A model generated the notes under the pieces. It did no database searches, was not told where the DNA came from, and was given only the letters and a program-made list of their open reading frames with translations. The translations under genes were made by a program, and so were the position numbers. From assembly GCA_007859835.1 (NCBI GenBank), contig SJPJ01000001.1, forward strand, positions 2,837,257 to 2,901,256: DNA of 64,000 bases, given 5' to 3'. Position 1 is the first letter of the stretch. Every line of letters begins with the position of its first letter. Shown piece after piece: positions 18,582-28,241 of the stretch. The DNA is from Novipirellula herctigrandis (GTDB taxonomy: Bacteria > Planctomycetota > Planctomycetia > Pirellulales > Pirellulaceae).

Positions 18582-21158
18582 CTAAGGAACCGTTAGGACG
18601 ACCGTCTCACCAGCGCTGAGCGTTAGCTCATATTCACTCGGTTTGGCCAGCCCAACTCCGCTCCAACGTGCTGCCGAATCAATTTCGGGAGTCGCCGGAA
18701 ACACTGGCAATTGAAATTGGCTTGTACCGCGTCCCGTGGCGGAATGGAGCATTGCGATGGGTTGCCATGATCGGATTCGCAGCTTTCCATCATGATCCGA
18801 TTTGATATTGGCTTTCGTCCATTTTCCGTCCGCCCATTCGAGATCGATGTGGCAACCGCCTTGTGCACGTAAACCACGGACCTTTCCATCCGGCCACTGC
18901 GTGGGCAACGCCGGCAGTAGATGAATCGCCCCATCGTGCGATTGCACCAATAAATTAGCGATGCCTGAGGTAGCTCCAAAGTTACCATCAATCTGAAAGG
19001 GAGGATGAGCATCGAGCAGATTGGGGTAAACTCCACCGTGACCTCCTTTGTTGGGGTCTACGTAGTTCAACAGATTATCAAGTATCAGCATCGCATGGTC
19101 GCCGTCGAGCAATCGTGCCCAGCAATTGATTTTCCATCCCATGGACCATCCGGTTGCTGCGTCACCACGTCGCTCGAGTGATCGACGTGCGGCTTCGAAC
19201 AACTCGGGTGTCCTCCAGGGACTAATCTGATTTCCGGGGAACAGGGCATACAGATGACTGAGGTGACGATGCTTTGGGTCGTCTTCGACAAGGTCTTTGT
19301 TCCATTCAAGGATTCGCCCCTCATCGTTGACACGAAGCCCCTGCAATTGCTCGATCGACTTACGAAGGGCTTCTTGGAATTCTGAGTCTCGATCAAGCTG
19401 TTCCGCGGCACGCAGTGTATTGACGAGCAATTCATTCACCAGGGCCAAATCCATTGCGGGACCAGGCGTAACGGTAAAGGATTGTCCGTCGACTCGAAAC
19501 GATGCCTCGGGCGAAGTACCAAAGGGGGTTTCAAGTTTGCCAGCATCGTTCTCCGCGATAAACGATAGATAGAACCGACTGGCATCTCGCATGAGTGGAT
19601 AGGCCTGCTCAGCGAGATAAATTTGATCACGAGTGAAGAGCCAATGTTGAAACAGATGTTGGCACAACCATGCCGCCGACATATTCCAATTTGCCCAACG
19701 CGGATCGCCTTTGCCGAAATCGCCAACAGCATCGGATTGGGCCCAAATATCAGCATTGTGGTGTGCCACCCATCCGCTAGCATGATAGGTCCGCTGAGCC
19801 GTCTTTCTTCCATTGGCGGCGATGGCTGACGTGAGTTCACCCATCGGCAGATAGCATTCAGCCAGGTTGGTGCTGTGAACAGGCCAATAGTTCATTTCCG
19901 CGTTGATGTTAATCGTCCAGTTGCTACTCCAAGGTGGCCGAACGCTGCGAGACCAGATGCCTTGAAGATTGGCAGGCTGCGTTCCTGGTCGTGACGAGCA
20001 AATCAACAGGTAACGTCCGTAATGAAAAAGCAGCGCAACCAAAGATGCATCATGGTTCTCGCGATACGTTCGAATGCGCTGGTCCGTCGGCAAAGAGAAT
20101 TCACTGCTGGTACCGAGTGCCAATTCGCAACGATCGTATAGATCCCGATGCGCCGACTCGTGTGCCGCAGCTAGATCGCTGTAGCTTTTTGCAATCGCCG
20201 CTTTGGATTGCCGATTGGGCAACAACGCAGGGTCCTTAACCGCTGGGTCTGGCCAAGACGGAGAGTCGATGAAACTGGTGTCTGCCGCAATGACCAAAGT
20301 CACTTCGGTTGCGTTTTCAATCTTCAAACTCGTGTCGCTAAGCTGTGAAGTGCCGCCGATTACTTTTGCCCTAAGCCACACTTCGGCTTCCATACCTTTG
20401 CCACCCCAGTCATCGTACTGAACTGCTTGGTCTCCCTGGAATTCCCCCCGATAACTTGGTTCAACGTGACGAGGAGCTTTACAGCGCATGACCAATGCAT
20501 CTGCTTCGGCGCGAAGTCTGTATTTGACCAAGCTATCCAGTTCCGCCGTTAGCGTGATTGCGTTTTCGCGGTCGGCGGTCAGACGCAAAACCATCACACC
20601 ATCCGCAGCCGAAGAGAAAACTTCGCGACGAAATTTTGTGCCGTCGCTTAAGTACTCTGTCCACGCCAATGCCTGCTGCAAATCCAACCCTCGCTTGTAG
20701 TCAGCGACTCCCTGATGCTTGAATCGGATTTTCAAATTGCCAAGTGGCTGATACGACTCGTTGAAGGCGCCTTGAAGCTTCTTAATCTCTTCGATGGCCT
20801 CGGCATAATCGCCTTGACGTGCTGCTTGACCAATCGCTTTGAGCGTTTCCGGCTCAACGTCTCGCCCACGATCAGTAGGACCACCTGACCAAAACGTATC
20901 GTGATTGAGGCTAATCTGTTCATCCTCAATTCTACCGAAGACCATACCTCCGAATTCGCCGTTGCCAATTGGAAGCGCTTCCTCCCAGGCATCCGCCGGC
21001 TTCTCGTACCACAGCGTGTGCGTAGGAGAAGCATTTTTTGCCGCGTGCAAATTCACAGACAGAGTAAAAAACAGAATCCATAAAGGATAGCAGCGAGAGA
21101 AAGTCACGTTGTTTTTCTTTGCATCGAGGTGGGATTCGAACAATGAGGGAAGACTCAT
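18582..21158 (-). CDS. Glycoside hydrolase family 95 (alpha-L-fucosidase), exported
   Basis: An 858-residue protein. A signal-peptide-like segment ([15 protein letters not shown], residues 26-40) is followed by the GH95 N-terminal domain ([18 protein letters not shown]) and the (alpha/alpha)6 catalytic region with [10 protein letters not shown] at 417-426, which carries the asparagines known to be important in GH95. [13 protein letters not shown] and the [16 protein letters not shown] segment follow. Known members release alpha-1,2-linked L-fucose, some L-galactose. The frame extends to 21344 but would overlap the upstream gene; the ATG at 21158 or a GTG at 21107 are the sensible starts. It lies 43 bp behind the CFA-synthase-like gene. 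Confidence 0.92.
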   Translation of the reverse strand: MSLPSLFESHLDAKKNNVTFSRCYPLWILFFTLSVNLHAAKNASPTHTLWYEKPADAWEEALPIGNGEFGGMVFGRIEDEQISLNHDTFWSGGPTDRGRDVEPETLKAIGQAARQGDYAEAIEEIKKLQGAFNESYQPLGNLKIRFKHQGVADYKRGLDLQQALAWTEYLSDGTKFRREVFSSAADGVMVLRLTADRENAITLTAELDSLVKYRLRAEADALVMRCKAPRHVEPSYRGEFQGDQAVQYDDWGGKGMEAEVWLRAKVIGGTSQLSDTSLKIENATEVTLVIAADTSFIDSPSWPDPAVKDPALLPNRQSKAAIAKSYSDLAAAHESAHRDLYDRCELALGTSSEFSLPTDQRIRTYRENHDASLVALLFHYGRYLLICSSRPGTQPANLQGIWSRSVRPPWSSNWTININAEMNYWPVHSTNLAECYLPMGELTSAIAANGRKTAQRTYHASGWVAHHNADIWAQSDAVGDFGKGDPRWANWNMSAAWLCQHLFQHWLFTRDQIYLAEQAYPLMRDASRFYLSFIAENDAGKLETPFGTSPEASFRVDGQSFTVTPGPAMDLALVNELLVNTLRAAEQLDRDSEFQEALRKSIEQLQGLRVNDEGRILEWNKDLVEDDPKHRHLSHLYALFPGNQISPWRTPELFEAARRSLERRGDAATGWSMGWKINCWARLLDGDHAMLILDNLLNYVDPNKGGHGGVYPNLLDAHPPFQIDGNFGATSGIANLLVQSHDGAIHLLPALPTQWPDGKVRGLRAQGGCHIDLEWADGKWTKANIKSDHDGKLRIRSWQPIAMLHSATGRGTSQFQLPVFPATPEIDSAARWSGVGLAKPSEYELTLSAGETVVLTVP

Positions 21159-21201
21159 TGTACCCAACCGGTGATGCAATGCGAGTGACGATCGTCGCTG
21201 A

Positions 21202-22557
21202 CTACGCCGCTCGACTTGCCTCGGTGCGGCATGTATCAGTACGGTACAGATGCTCTCGAGTAGGCGGCATTCCCGACAATCCCTTTGAGGCTTTCTTGGT
21301 TGCGACAACTTGGAAGATTTTGATCGACCCAGCGGTAAAGCCACCCGAAGCGCCGGCTAAGTAAGCAACCCATAATCGATATCGCTCCGCGCCCACTAAC
21401 TTGATCGCTTCGTCCTTATTGGCAGATAAGTTCTTGCACCAGAACCGAGTCGTTAATGCGTAGTGTTCGCGCCATGATTCGACATCGTGTACTTCGAAAC
21501 CACTTTGTTCCATAAAATCGGTTGTCATCCCAACCGGTGTAAGTTCAGACCCAGGAAAGATGTATTTAAGCAAGAATTTTCGCTCGGGTCGAATCTTTGC
21601 CGCATGCCGTTTCGATTTTTTTGAACTGCGAGCGATGGCGTGGTTGAGCACCATGCCGCGGTCACGAAGCAACGAGTTAATTTTGTCAAAGTAACGAGGG
21701 TAATTGGCAATTCCAATATGCTCCGACATTCCGATGCTCGAAATTTTGTCGTAGCTGCCTTGGTGGTCGGCGTAGTCACAAATCTCGACACTGACTTGGT
21801 CACTCAAACCGAGCCTTTCGATCTTGGCTTTGTTGTACTCATATTGCTGTTGTGACAAGGTGACGCCGTGTGCTGTGACGCCAAAGTTCTTTGCCGCATG
21901 ACAAATCAATCCGCCCCATCCACAACCAATATCGAGCATCTTTTCGCCGGGCTGGAGCCGGAGCTTGCGACAAATCATATCAAGTTTGTCGTGCTGGGCC
22001 TGATCGAGCGAATTGTTCCAATCACGGAAATAGGCACAGGTATATTGCATCTCGCTGCCGAGAAACAGCTTATAAAAATCGTTTCCTACATCGTAGTGAA
22101 ATTGGATGTAGTCGGAGTTTTTGCGTTTTGATTCGTTGCGTCCGATCATGTCGTCGCGGAAACCTTGATCCAAGTCACCCACTTCGGTTTTTGCAAACAG
22201 AAACGGAAGAGTTCGCTTGACCAACATTGTCTTACTGATCTGCTTAAGACGATTGCGGTTCGATCGCTTCGTTTTCAGCGCCTCGGAAAAGTCGATCAAA
22301 TCGCCTCCCTCAAAGTCGATGTGGCCGGTCGCATAGAGGCGAACGAGCGTTTCGAGCCCGGGTCGACGCAGCAACGACCCGATCACGCCGGGACCGGAAA
22401 GCGCGATCGTAAATTGCCCATCGGCGCTATTGCCCAACGGCACCACTTCGCCGTCCCAAAGTCGAACCGAGACGTTCAAATCGAGTGGTCCAGCGACCGT
22501 TTGAAGGATTTCTTTGATCGAATTTAGCTGCGATTGAGCTGAAAAGGGATGTCCCAT
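21202..22557 (-). CDS. cfa: Cyclopropane-fatty-acyl-phospholipid synthase family methyltransferase
   Basis: A 451-residue protein of normal CFA-synthase size. The N-terminal lipid-binding-like domain is followed by the SAM-binding motif [18 protein letters not shown] (about residues 200-220). Then come [18 protein letters not shown], the SIGMSEHIG segment with the active-site glutamate, and a C-terminal portion with [14 protein letters not shown]. Family role: SAM-dependent modification (cyclopropanation or methylation) of double bonds in membrane phospholipid acyl chains. The last 30 residues are a low-complexity tail. It precedes the GH95 gene on the same strand. Confidence 0.9.
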   Translation of the reverse strand: MGHPFSAQSQLNSIKEILQTVAGPLDLNVSVRLWDGEVVPLGNSADGQFTIALSGPGVIGSLLRRPGLETLVRLYATGHIDFEGGDLIDFSEALKTKRSNRNRLKQISKTMLVKRTLPFLFAKTEVGDLDQGFRDDMIGRNESKRKNSDYIQFHYDVGNDFYKLFLGSEMQYTCAYFRDWNNSLDQAQHDKLDMICRKLRLQPGEKMLDIGCGWGGLICHAAKNFGVTAHGVTLSQQQYEYNKAKIERLGLSDQVSVEICDYADHQGSYDKISSIGMSEHIGIANYPRYFDKINSLLRDRGMVLNHAIARSSKKSKRHAAKIRPERKFLLKYIFPGSELTPVGMTTDFMEQSGFEVHDVESWREHYALTTRFWCKNLSANKDEAIKLVGAERYRLWVAYLAGASGGFTAGSIKIFQVVATKKASKGLSGMPPTREHLYRTDTCRTEASRAA

Positions 22558-22659
22558 CCGTGGAATCTCCGGTCATGACTTTGGGGGGTACAGAACGCCA
22601 ACGCGTGCGGAGCGTAGCAGATTATGAAAAAAATACTTAGAGCAATTTGCTGCTAGCAA

Positions 22660-23439
22660 TTAGCTGCCCAAAATTTGCGGGCGAGGCCTTTCCATGATTC
22701 GGCCGGCAATTGCCTTGGCGACGCCAACGTCGGGGCCCAAGTAGGATGATAAATAGACGTCCTTTTCCGGAAATGCCGAGCGAATCTCGCCTACCTGTTT
22801 TCCGATTGCCTGATACAAGCGGCCATCAAACAGCAAATGGGGGTGAACCAAGATGGCATCGTTTTGGTCCAACCGGGCGATCGCCTCAAGAACGCTCGGT
22901 AATCGCGGATCGGCCATCGCGTAGAACGCTGTGGTACGGTTTTGCATCCCTAACCGTGAAGCAACGATCTCACTGAGCACTCGCATGTCAGCAGTGGCGC
23001 ACGGATCGTAACTACCTCGCCCGACCATCACAAGCGAAACACGATCACGCGGCGTATCCATTCGGTTGAGCGACTCACTCAACCGCGAAACAACCAACTC
23101 GACAATTTCGGGATGTCGAGAGATCGGTAGGGTTTGCGAACAGGAAACGTTTGGCGTACCGACCCTGCATTTCTCGACCGCGTCAGGAATATCCCGCTTT
23201 GCATGCCCCGCTGCAAACAGTAGCAGTGGAGCAACACGCACCATGGTGACACCTTGCTCGACAAGTCGATTCCATGCATCGGGAATCGTTGGCGATTGAA
23301 ACTCGAGCAAGCAGGGTTCCACAGCGACCGTAGGCAACTGGTTTCGCAGTTGCTCGGTCAATTCAAAGAACTGAGCGGTTCCTTTGGTGTCACGCGTTCC
23401 ATGCCCGACAAGTAGGACGCCTCGGTATTGGTCTTTCAA
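22660..23439 (-). CDS. CbiX-like sirohydrochlorin chelatase family protein
   Basis: A 259-residue two-repeat protein of the CbiX/SirB class II chelatase family. The first repeat keeps the catalytic histidines (LVGHGTRD near residue 11 and LLFAAGHAKRDIP near residue 90). In the second repeat the GHG-type motif reads VGRGSYDP and only HPHLLFDGRLY keeps histidines, as usual in the long form where one half is catalytic. Family role: insertion of Co2+ or Fe2+ into sirohydrochlorin. The start is a TTG at 23439, with AGGA about 11 bp upstream. No other cobalamin or sirohaem genes are visible nearby. Confidence 0.85.
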   Translation of the reverse strand: MKDQYRGVLLVGHGTRDTKGTAQFFELTEQLRNQLPTVAVEPCLLEFQSPTIPDAWNRLVEQGVTMVRVAPLLLFAAGHAKRDIPDAVEKCRVGTPNVSCSQTLPISRHPEIVELVVSRLSESLNRMDTPRDRVSLVMVGRGSYDPCATADMRVLSEIVASRLGMQNRTTAFYAMADPRLPSVLEAIARLDQNDAILVHPHLLFDGRLYQAIGKQVGEIRSAFPEKDVYLSSYLGPDVGVAKAIAGRIMERPRPQILGS

Positions 23440-23462
23440 GTTTCGGGCGTCCTATAGTTTCG

Positions 23463-23849
23463 CTATTTAGCAACGTTTGATTTTGCAAAGCCTTCCTTTT
23501 CGAGCTTTGCGATTGCTTGGTCGACATCGAAGCCTGACTTGTAGTGCACGATTACTTGGCGATTGTCAATGATCCCTTCTTTCTCCTGTTTCGCCAACTC
23601 AACTTCTTCGACTGCTTCGGAAGCTTCTAGCGTTTCCTTGACACGTGGGTAGCAGGAAACCGGGCAATGCATTTCGGGAACATCAAGTGTTAACTCACCG
23701 TCGCTATCCATCACATTTGCACTGGCAAGGACAGCCTCGTTGTCGGTCGTTACATTCGACTCGACGGTCTTTTTCGTCGGTGATTGAGCAATAGCAACGA
23801 TGATGATGATCGCGGCAAGAGCGGCGACTACATAGGCGACGGCACGCAT
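23463..23849 (-). CDS. Membrane-anchored HMA-like (heavy-metal-associated) protein
   Basis: A 128-residue protein with one N-terminal hydrophobic segment (residues 4-21: signal peptide or anchor) and a domain resembling HMA copper-chaperone folds over residues 54-125. The metal motif is altered: VPEMHCPVSCYPRV has C62 and C66 separated by three residues instead of the usual two. The beta-alpha-beta pattern (VKETLEASEAVEEVEL, then QAIAKLEKEGF) fits the fold. It lies 23 bp upstream of the chelatase gene, so a metal-related link is possible. No enzyme function is implied. Confidence 0.7.
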   Translation of the reverse strand: MRAVAYVVAALAAIIIIVAIAQSPTKKTVESNVTTDNEAVLASANVMDSDGELTLDVPEMHCPVSCYPRVKETLEASEAVEEVELAKQEKEGIIDNRQVIVHYKSGFDVDQAIAKLEKEGFAKSNVAK

Positions 23850-23906
23850 TGGCTTGTCTTTCGTTAATGGAGGTTGGATAGTTTTGGCGGGCGACGAATG
23901 TTTGTC

Positions 23907-24638
23907 TCAGACCCGTCGATCTTCTGGTAAGTATAGAAATGCGTTGCAGTTGGGACAACGGACTAGTTGCGACAAATGCAGAGTACTCATCACTTGTGTA
24001 GTGAGCGTTTGGTAACAACCACCACAGGAATCGCCATCGGTCGGGGCAAGAGCTTCTTCGCCTTTGGCGGCCGTGATCCGTTTGTATTCCGCCTTGATAG
24101 AGGCGGGAACCTCGTTTTCGGAAGATTCCAATTCAGCTTCGACGCGAGCGAGCTCACTACGGAGGGTCACCTGTTTCGCTTCGACCTCCTTAACACGCTG
24201 GCTATGCTCAACCTGTTGGTCTTGAAGCTCCTCTTGGAATGCAGCCAATTTACTCTCAAGAACGTCGATTCGTTCGAGACCTTCGAGAATTTCGTCACTC
24301 AAGACACTACTGGCCTTGTCATCGGCAGCAATTTGCTCGTTCAGTAGCGAGAATTCTCGATTACTCGCCGCCATGTTCAATTTGGCTTTTAAGTCTTCGA
24401 TGTGCAGCTCCCGACCTTGAAGCTGCAATTGTTTTTCATCCGAGGCTAGTTTAGCTTTTTTGACCTCGGATTGGGCTGCCAAAACATCGCTCTCCGCTTT
24501 GACAACCATCGCCTCGCCCGCTTTGATTTGCCGCGGGCAGCGGTCAATTTGGCTCCGAAGGTCAGTCAATTGGCGATGAATTCGGTGTAGTCGGCGCAAA
24601 AGCTCCGTGCTGATTTCAATCTTGGAACGAGTGGACAT
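23907..24638 (-). CDS. Coiled-coil protein with C4 zinc ribbon (DUF164/CT398-like)
   Basis: A 243-residue protein. About 180 residues of alternating charged heptads (two long helices, a likely antiparallel coiled-coil hairpin) precede a C-terminal four-cysteine zinc ribbon, CGGC then CPNC about 25 residues later. This is the layout of the widespread zf-RING_7/DUF164 family (CT398-like). The biochemical role of the family is poorly defined; RNA- or secretion-related roles have been suggested. It starts 58 bp upstream of the HMA-like gene and may be co-transcribed. Confidence 0.82.
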   Translation of the reverse strand: MSTRSKIEISTELLRRLHRIHRQLTDLRSQIDRCPRQIKAGEAMVVKAESDVLAAQSEVKKAKLASDEKQLQLQGRELHIEDLKAKLNMAASNREFSLLNEQIAADDKASSVLSDEILEGLERIDVLESKLAAFQEELQDQQVEHSQRVKEVEAKQVTLRSELARVEAELESSENEVPASIKAEYKRITAAKGEEALAPTDGDSCGGCYQTLTTQVMSTLHLSQLVRCPNCNAFLYLPEDRRV

Positions 24639-24744
24639 ATCGTCAATGCTTTAAAGAACCAAACGGCGTGTTGGAACCAGAATGATTCGCTGCCGTTATT
24701 CTTCTAGCATATCGTCCTACGGGTCACTTCGCGACCCATCGTCA

Positions 24745-25680
24745 CTAGCCAAGCGACGGAGGGGCCGATGCTGCGACACCGCTGAGGTAGAGCGTTTCGG
24801 CTCCCCGCCGTTGGGGTTTCGGACGTAGTACCTGTGCGGCCGCTTCAAGCAAATCGCGGCGACTGACTTGGCCCACCAAACGCCCTTGTTCGACAACTGG
24901 CAATCGACGATAGGGCGAACTGAGGAACATTTGCGCAATGCTAAGCATGTCTGTTGAAGGGACGGTTGTCAGCGCATCGCGATCCATAAACGGCCCGACC
25001 AATTTTTGTTCCGCTGCCTCTTTCAATGAACCGGATGCATCGTCGCGTTTTGCCGCAGTGGCAACATCAATTGCAATTCGGTGCTCGGCCCGCAACACGT
25101 CCCGCCGGCTAACCTGTCCCACCAATTTTCCGCCTTTCAGTGCAGGCAAACGACGGTAGGGTGTTTCTTGGAATCGGTGTGCAACATCAAGCAGCGTGTC
25201 TTCTTCGTGAATAATCCGTTCGGAGTCGGTGTTCATATACGACTTGACGTGCGTCCCCGGAAGATTGTCATGAAGGGCTGCGATCAAGACTCGCATGGCA
25301 GTCTTTTCTGAAAAGATCCCGAGAAACCGTCCTTTGTCGTCTACAACCGGTGCACCTGAAATATGTCGTTTGAGAATGTCGTCGATCGCTTCAAAGACAT
25401 CCACATCCGGTGTCAGAGTAATTAGTTTGTGCGTCATAAACTCACGCACTCGGGACAAATGCAAACCGGCTTCGTTAGCCGCTTCGACCGATGCGGTCAA
25501 TGCGTTCATGCAACACTTTTCACTGAACACACCTAGGTAGTTCCCGTCTGTGTCGACTACCGGCGCACCCGAAATATTGTCCTTGAGCAAACTTGAAACG
25601 CCTTCAAGAACATCCGTCTCAGGTGCAAGCGTTGTCAATTTCTTACGCATGAAATCCGCAGCAGTCTTCACATCAAACAT
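24745..25680 (-). CDS. Four-CBS-domain protein (two Bateman modules)
   Basis: A 311-residue protein made only of CBS repeats. The pattern TLAPETDVLEGVSSLLKD...SGAPVVDTDGNYLGVFSE recurs near residues 15, 90, 155 and 230, the last two with RRLPALKGGKLVGQVSRRD and RRLPVVEQGRLVGQVSRRD. Bateman modules bind adenosyl nucleotides and usually regulate a partner; none is fused here. The ATG at 25680 has AAGG six bases upstream; a TTG two codons earlier is the alternative. A pair of palindromes lies about 145-180 bp upstream of the start. Confidence 0.9.
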   Translation of the reverse strand: MFDVKTAADFMRKKLTTLAPETDVLEGVSSLLKDNISGAPVVDTDGNYLGVFSEKCCMNALTASVEAANEAGLHLSRVREFMTHKLITLTPDVDVFEAIDDILKRHISGAPVVDDKGRFLGIFSEKTAMRVLIAALHDNLPGTHVKSYMNTDSERIIHEEDTLLDVAHRFQETPYRRLPALKGGKLVGQVSRRDVLRAEHRIAIDVATAAKRDDASGSLKEAAEQKLVGPFMDRDALTTVPSTDMLSIAQMFLSSPYRRLPVVEQGRLVGQVSRRDLLEAAAQVLRPKPQRRGAETLYLSGVAASAPPSLG

Positions 25681-25824
25681 AGACAACCTTTATCGTAGAA
25701 GAGGAGAACAAGACGTTTCGGTTTCACGCAAGTCACTCGACTTACAGTGACGGAAACGACTCACTTTCTACCCTACGAGTTGCGTTTGGCTACGTCAAAC
25801 ACTTTCGCGGTTTCTGCTTGTGAA

Positions 25825-25860
25825 ACATTGCGCAATGTATTGTGAGATATTGCGCAATGT
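25825..25860. promoter_or_regulatory. Paired palindromic operator-like sites
   Basis: ACATTGCGCAATGT (25825-25838) is a perfect 14 bp palindrome. A second copy with one changed outer base, ATATTGCGCAATGT (25847-25860), has its centre 22 bp away, about two helical turns. They lie in the 215 bp spacer between the TolC-like gene stop and the CBS gene start, so they most likely serve the CBS gene promoter. This spacing suits two dimers of a regulator bound to the same face. The regulator is unknown. Confidence 0.55.
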
Positions 25861-25895
25861 GTTGCTAAGCCGAATAGGTTGAGACCGACAATCGC

Positions 25896-28007
25896 TCAGT
25901 TGACTTCGTCGATCATGGTAGCTTCGAGAAACTCACCAACGTCCGACGGCGAAGCAGGTTGATACGGCATGCCTTGAACTGGCACCATGGAAGCTTGTGG
26001 CGCTGCAGGATCAAACGGGCCACTGGTTAGTGGCCTTGGCATACACGTTTCGCCAGAGACAATACGCGGCGTTAGATGACGCCCGACTTCATACGCATCG
26101 CGATACGCACCGGCGGCCCACTGGCCTTCGGCGAGTTGGACTTGATTGTAGGCCAGCAACGATCCTTTTTGTTTGTGGAAATCGCGGATCGCAACATTGT
26201 AGTTGGTCAGGGCACGGTAGAATTCCGATTCGCTTGTCACGACCTGTCGCTGAGCTTGCAACAGAAAGTTGATGTTGTCGGTTCCGTCTTTGTAGCGTCG
26301 ACGCAACACGTCAACTTGCCGCAAATCGGCTTGGTAACGATCGTAGTTGGTTTCGAGCAATTGATGTGTCAGTGCAATTTGGCGAGCCGCATCGGACAGG
26401 TCGTGGCTAATACGAAGTTCCGTTTCCGCTAACACTGCGCGTTCACGTTGCAGGTTCAATTTGGCATGGGCGAACGCAACACTTGCTTGTCGCAACCCAA
26501 CGGGCATGTTGAATTCGATCCCGGCTTGCCATTCCTGATAGTTACCACCAGTGATGCTGCCGTAAAGGTTGTCGCGGTCGCCGTCCTTATCGCTAATCAA
26601 CTCATCGCCGAGACCACGCCATCGGTACAAACCAAGAAAGTCAAGCTGAGGCCGCCGATTCAAACGAGCAGCGGTTAGTTCCATTTCACGTTTTTGGACA
26701 TTAAAACGTTCGCGGCGTACTTCCACGCGGCGAGTCAACGCTTGGCCAAGTGCACTTTCCCAGTCAAAGACAACGCGAACGTCGGTTGGTTCGGTCATTG
26801 GACGAATCAATCGTCCGTCGGTAGCCGGCAGTCCGATCAAGTAACGGAGTTTTTGTTCCAATGCGTATAGACCCGTTGTACCACCAAGAGACTGTTCGAC
26901 CTGAGCACGAAATTGGTAATACTGTGATTGGGCTTGGGCCTCTTCGTCGCTGCGACCTGCCCCTGCTTCCAAACGAACTTGTTGGTACTGGAAAGTTTGC
27001 AGCGCGGCATCGCGTCCCTTGACGTTTGCTTCGAGGATCCGATAGGAAACAACAAGGTCCCAATAGGCTTGCTCAACATCCGCAACGAGGTCAACCACCG
27101 CGGCTTCGAAGTCGGCCAATGCAACGTCTTCGTTTACACGTGCGATCAAGACACCGTTGTATTGCCCAATCGGTGAATTCGGTCCGGCAATTCGGTTAAA
27201 CGTGGTGCCAGAACCTTGCAACAACGGTTGGCGCCATTCGGCCTCGAGATAACCGGTATAGACACTGGGAAATCCGACGAACTGATTTGTTCGCAGGTAA
27301 TTCACATTGTGACGCAAAGCAAAGCTCGCACCATTAGCGGTTTGTTTACTCAACTGATTGGTAGAAGTTGCGGCCGTTTGCTGCAGCGTTTGTAGCAATA
27401 AAGCCGCCGGGAAACCAGGAGGTGCCGGTGGCGAGTTTTGAGGAGCGTCGTTCTTGTTCCAAAACAATGCAGATGTCCATTGTGCATCAAAGGCAGACAA
27501 CGCGGCTTCGGGACCACTAAGTGGATTGGCATGCGCAAGCGCGGGGTCATAGACCGTTTTCGCCCCTTGCGGATTCGCAACAATGGTTCCGCCAATCGAC
27601 CGCAGAACCGGACTTTGCTGCACGGCCAATTGAATCGCCTCTTCGAGCGACAGCTCCAATGCCGGAATCTTCGATGGATCTTCCAACGACATCGGCTCGA
27701 TCGCTTGTTCGGCTGCTTGAGTTGTGGATGTCGAACAGGTTCGCACTTCGGGATACTCGATCCTCATCGCGTAGTCGTCGTGATATGACGCGACGGTATC
27801 GTGCGGCCCGGGCTTAATTCGGTCAAAAACACCACAACCTGCAGTGGCGGTTGCCAACGCCATTATCAAAAGGGCTCGGCGAGCGGACCGTGTGCGACGA
27901 GCAAACCGTGTGGGCCGCGTGAGCTTCTTGGCTCGGTGGCTATTGCCGGAAGCTACGGTTTGCAAGGACGATAAGGCTTGGCAGGTTTTTCGAAGTGTTC
28001 GTCGCAT
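25896..28007 (-). CDS. TolC-like outer-membrane efflux lipoprotein
   Basis: About 703 residues from the ATG at 28007. A basic N-terminal stretch leads to ALLIMALATATAGC, a lipobox-like end with cysteine near residue 58. The body has the long helical repeats of the OEP/TolC family (for example LEEAIQLAVQQSPVL near residue 110, and LRRRYKDGTDNINFLLQAQRQV near residue 600). Family role: trimeric outer-membrane channel for efflux or type I secretion. The loop region between repeats is longer than usual. No pump gene is adjacent; HlyD-type adaptors occur 30 kb away. The unusually long n-region means the true start may lie further downstream. Confidence 0.82.
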   Translation of the reverse strand: MRRTLRKTCQALSSLQTVASGNSHRAKKLTRPTRFARRTRSARRALLIMALATATAGCGVFDRIKPGPHDTVASYHDDYAMRIEYPEVRTCSTSTTQAAEQAIEPMSLEDPSKIPALELSLEEAIQLAVQQSPVLRSIGGTIVANPQGAKTVYDPALAHANPLSGPEAALSAFDAQWTSALFWNKNDAPQNSPPAPPGFPAALLLQTLQQTAATSTNQLSKQTANGASFALRHNVNYLRTNQFVGFPSVYTGYLEAEWRQPLLQGSGTTFNRIAGPNSPIGQYNGVLIARVNEDVALADFEAAVVDLVADVEQAYWDLVVSYRILEANVKGRDAALQTFQYQQVRLEAGAGRSDEEAQAQSQYYQFRAQVEQSLGGTTGLYALEQKLRYLIGLPATDGRLIRPMTEPTDVRVVFDWESALGQALTRRVEVRRERFNVQKREMELTAARLNRRPQLDFLGLYRWRGLGDELISDKDGDRDNLYGSITGGNYQEWQAGIEFNMPVGLRQASVAFAHAKLNLQRERAVLAETELRISHDLSDAARQIALTHQLLETNYDRYQADLRQVDVLRRRYKDGTDNINFLLQAQRQVVTSESEFYRALTNYNVAIRDFHKQKGSLLAYNQVQLAEGQWAAGAYRDAYEVGRHLTPRIVSGETCMPRPLTSGPFDPAAPQASMVPVQGMPYQPASPSDVGEFLEATMIDEVN

Positions 28008-28076
28008 GACTGTTCTTGCCGGAGTCGACTTGCCGCATTCTCGTCGCCCATACAATATGGGCGATCGCGCGAAAGA

Positions 28077-28178
28077 TTAGCGGCAGTACATCCGGTATCG
28101 ACCGTCTTCCCAGCACATCTGGAATGATCCGCGTTCGAAATACACATGCGAATTTGGAGCAACCGACACAGCCCGCAA
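28077..28178 (-). CDS. Possible small ORF (about 33 residues), uncertain
   Basis: In the 235 bp spacer between the DUF1571 and TolC-like genes, one frame ends with a protein-like string (VYFERGSFQMCWEDG followed by RYRMYCR and a stop). A TTG or an in-frame GTG would be the start; no Shine-Dalgarno is visible. The frame one base away also reads as plausible protein just upstream (TVKVNYDFAGCVGCSKFA), which would fit a frameshifted remnant. It may be nothing. Confidence 0.2.
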   Translation of the reverse strand: MRAVSVAPNSHVYFERGSFQMCWEDGRYRMYCR

Positions 28179-28241
28179 AGTCGTAGTTGACTTTGACGGT
28201 TAGGGTGCCATTCGTCGAAAAAGCGGCTCGCGAAGGTTCCG

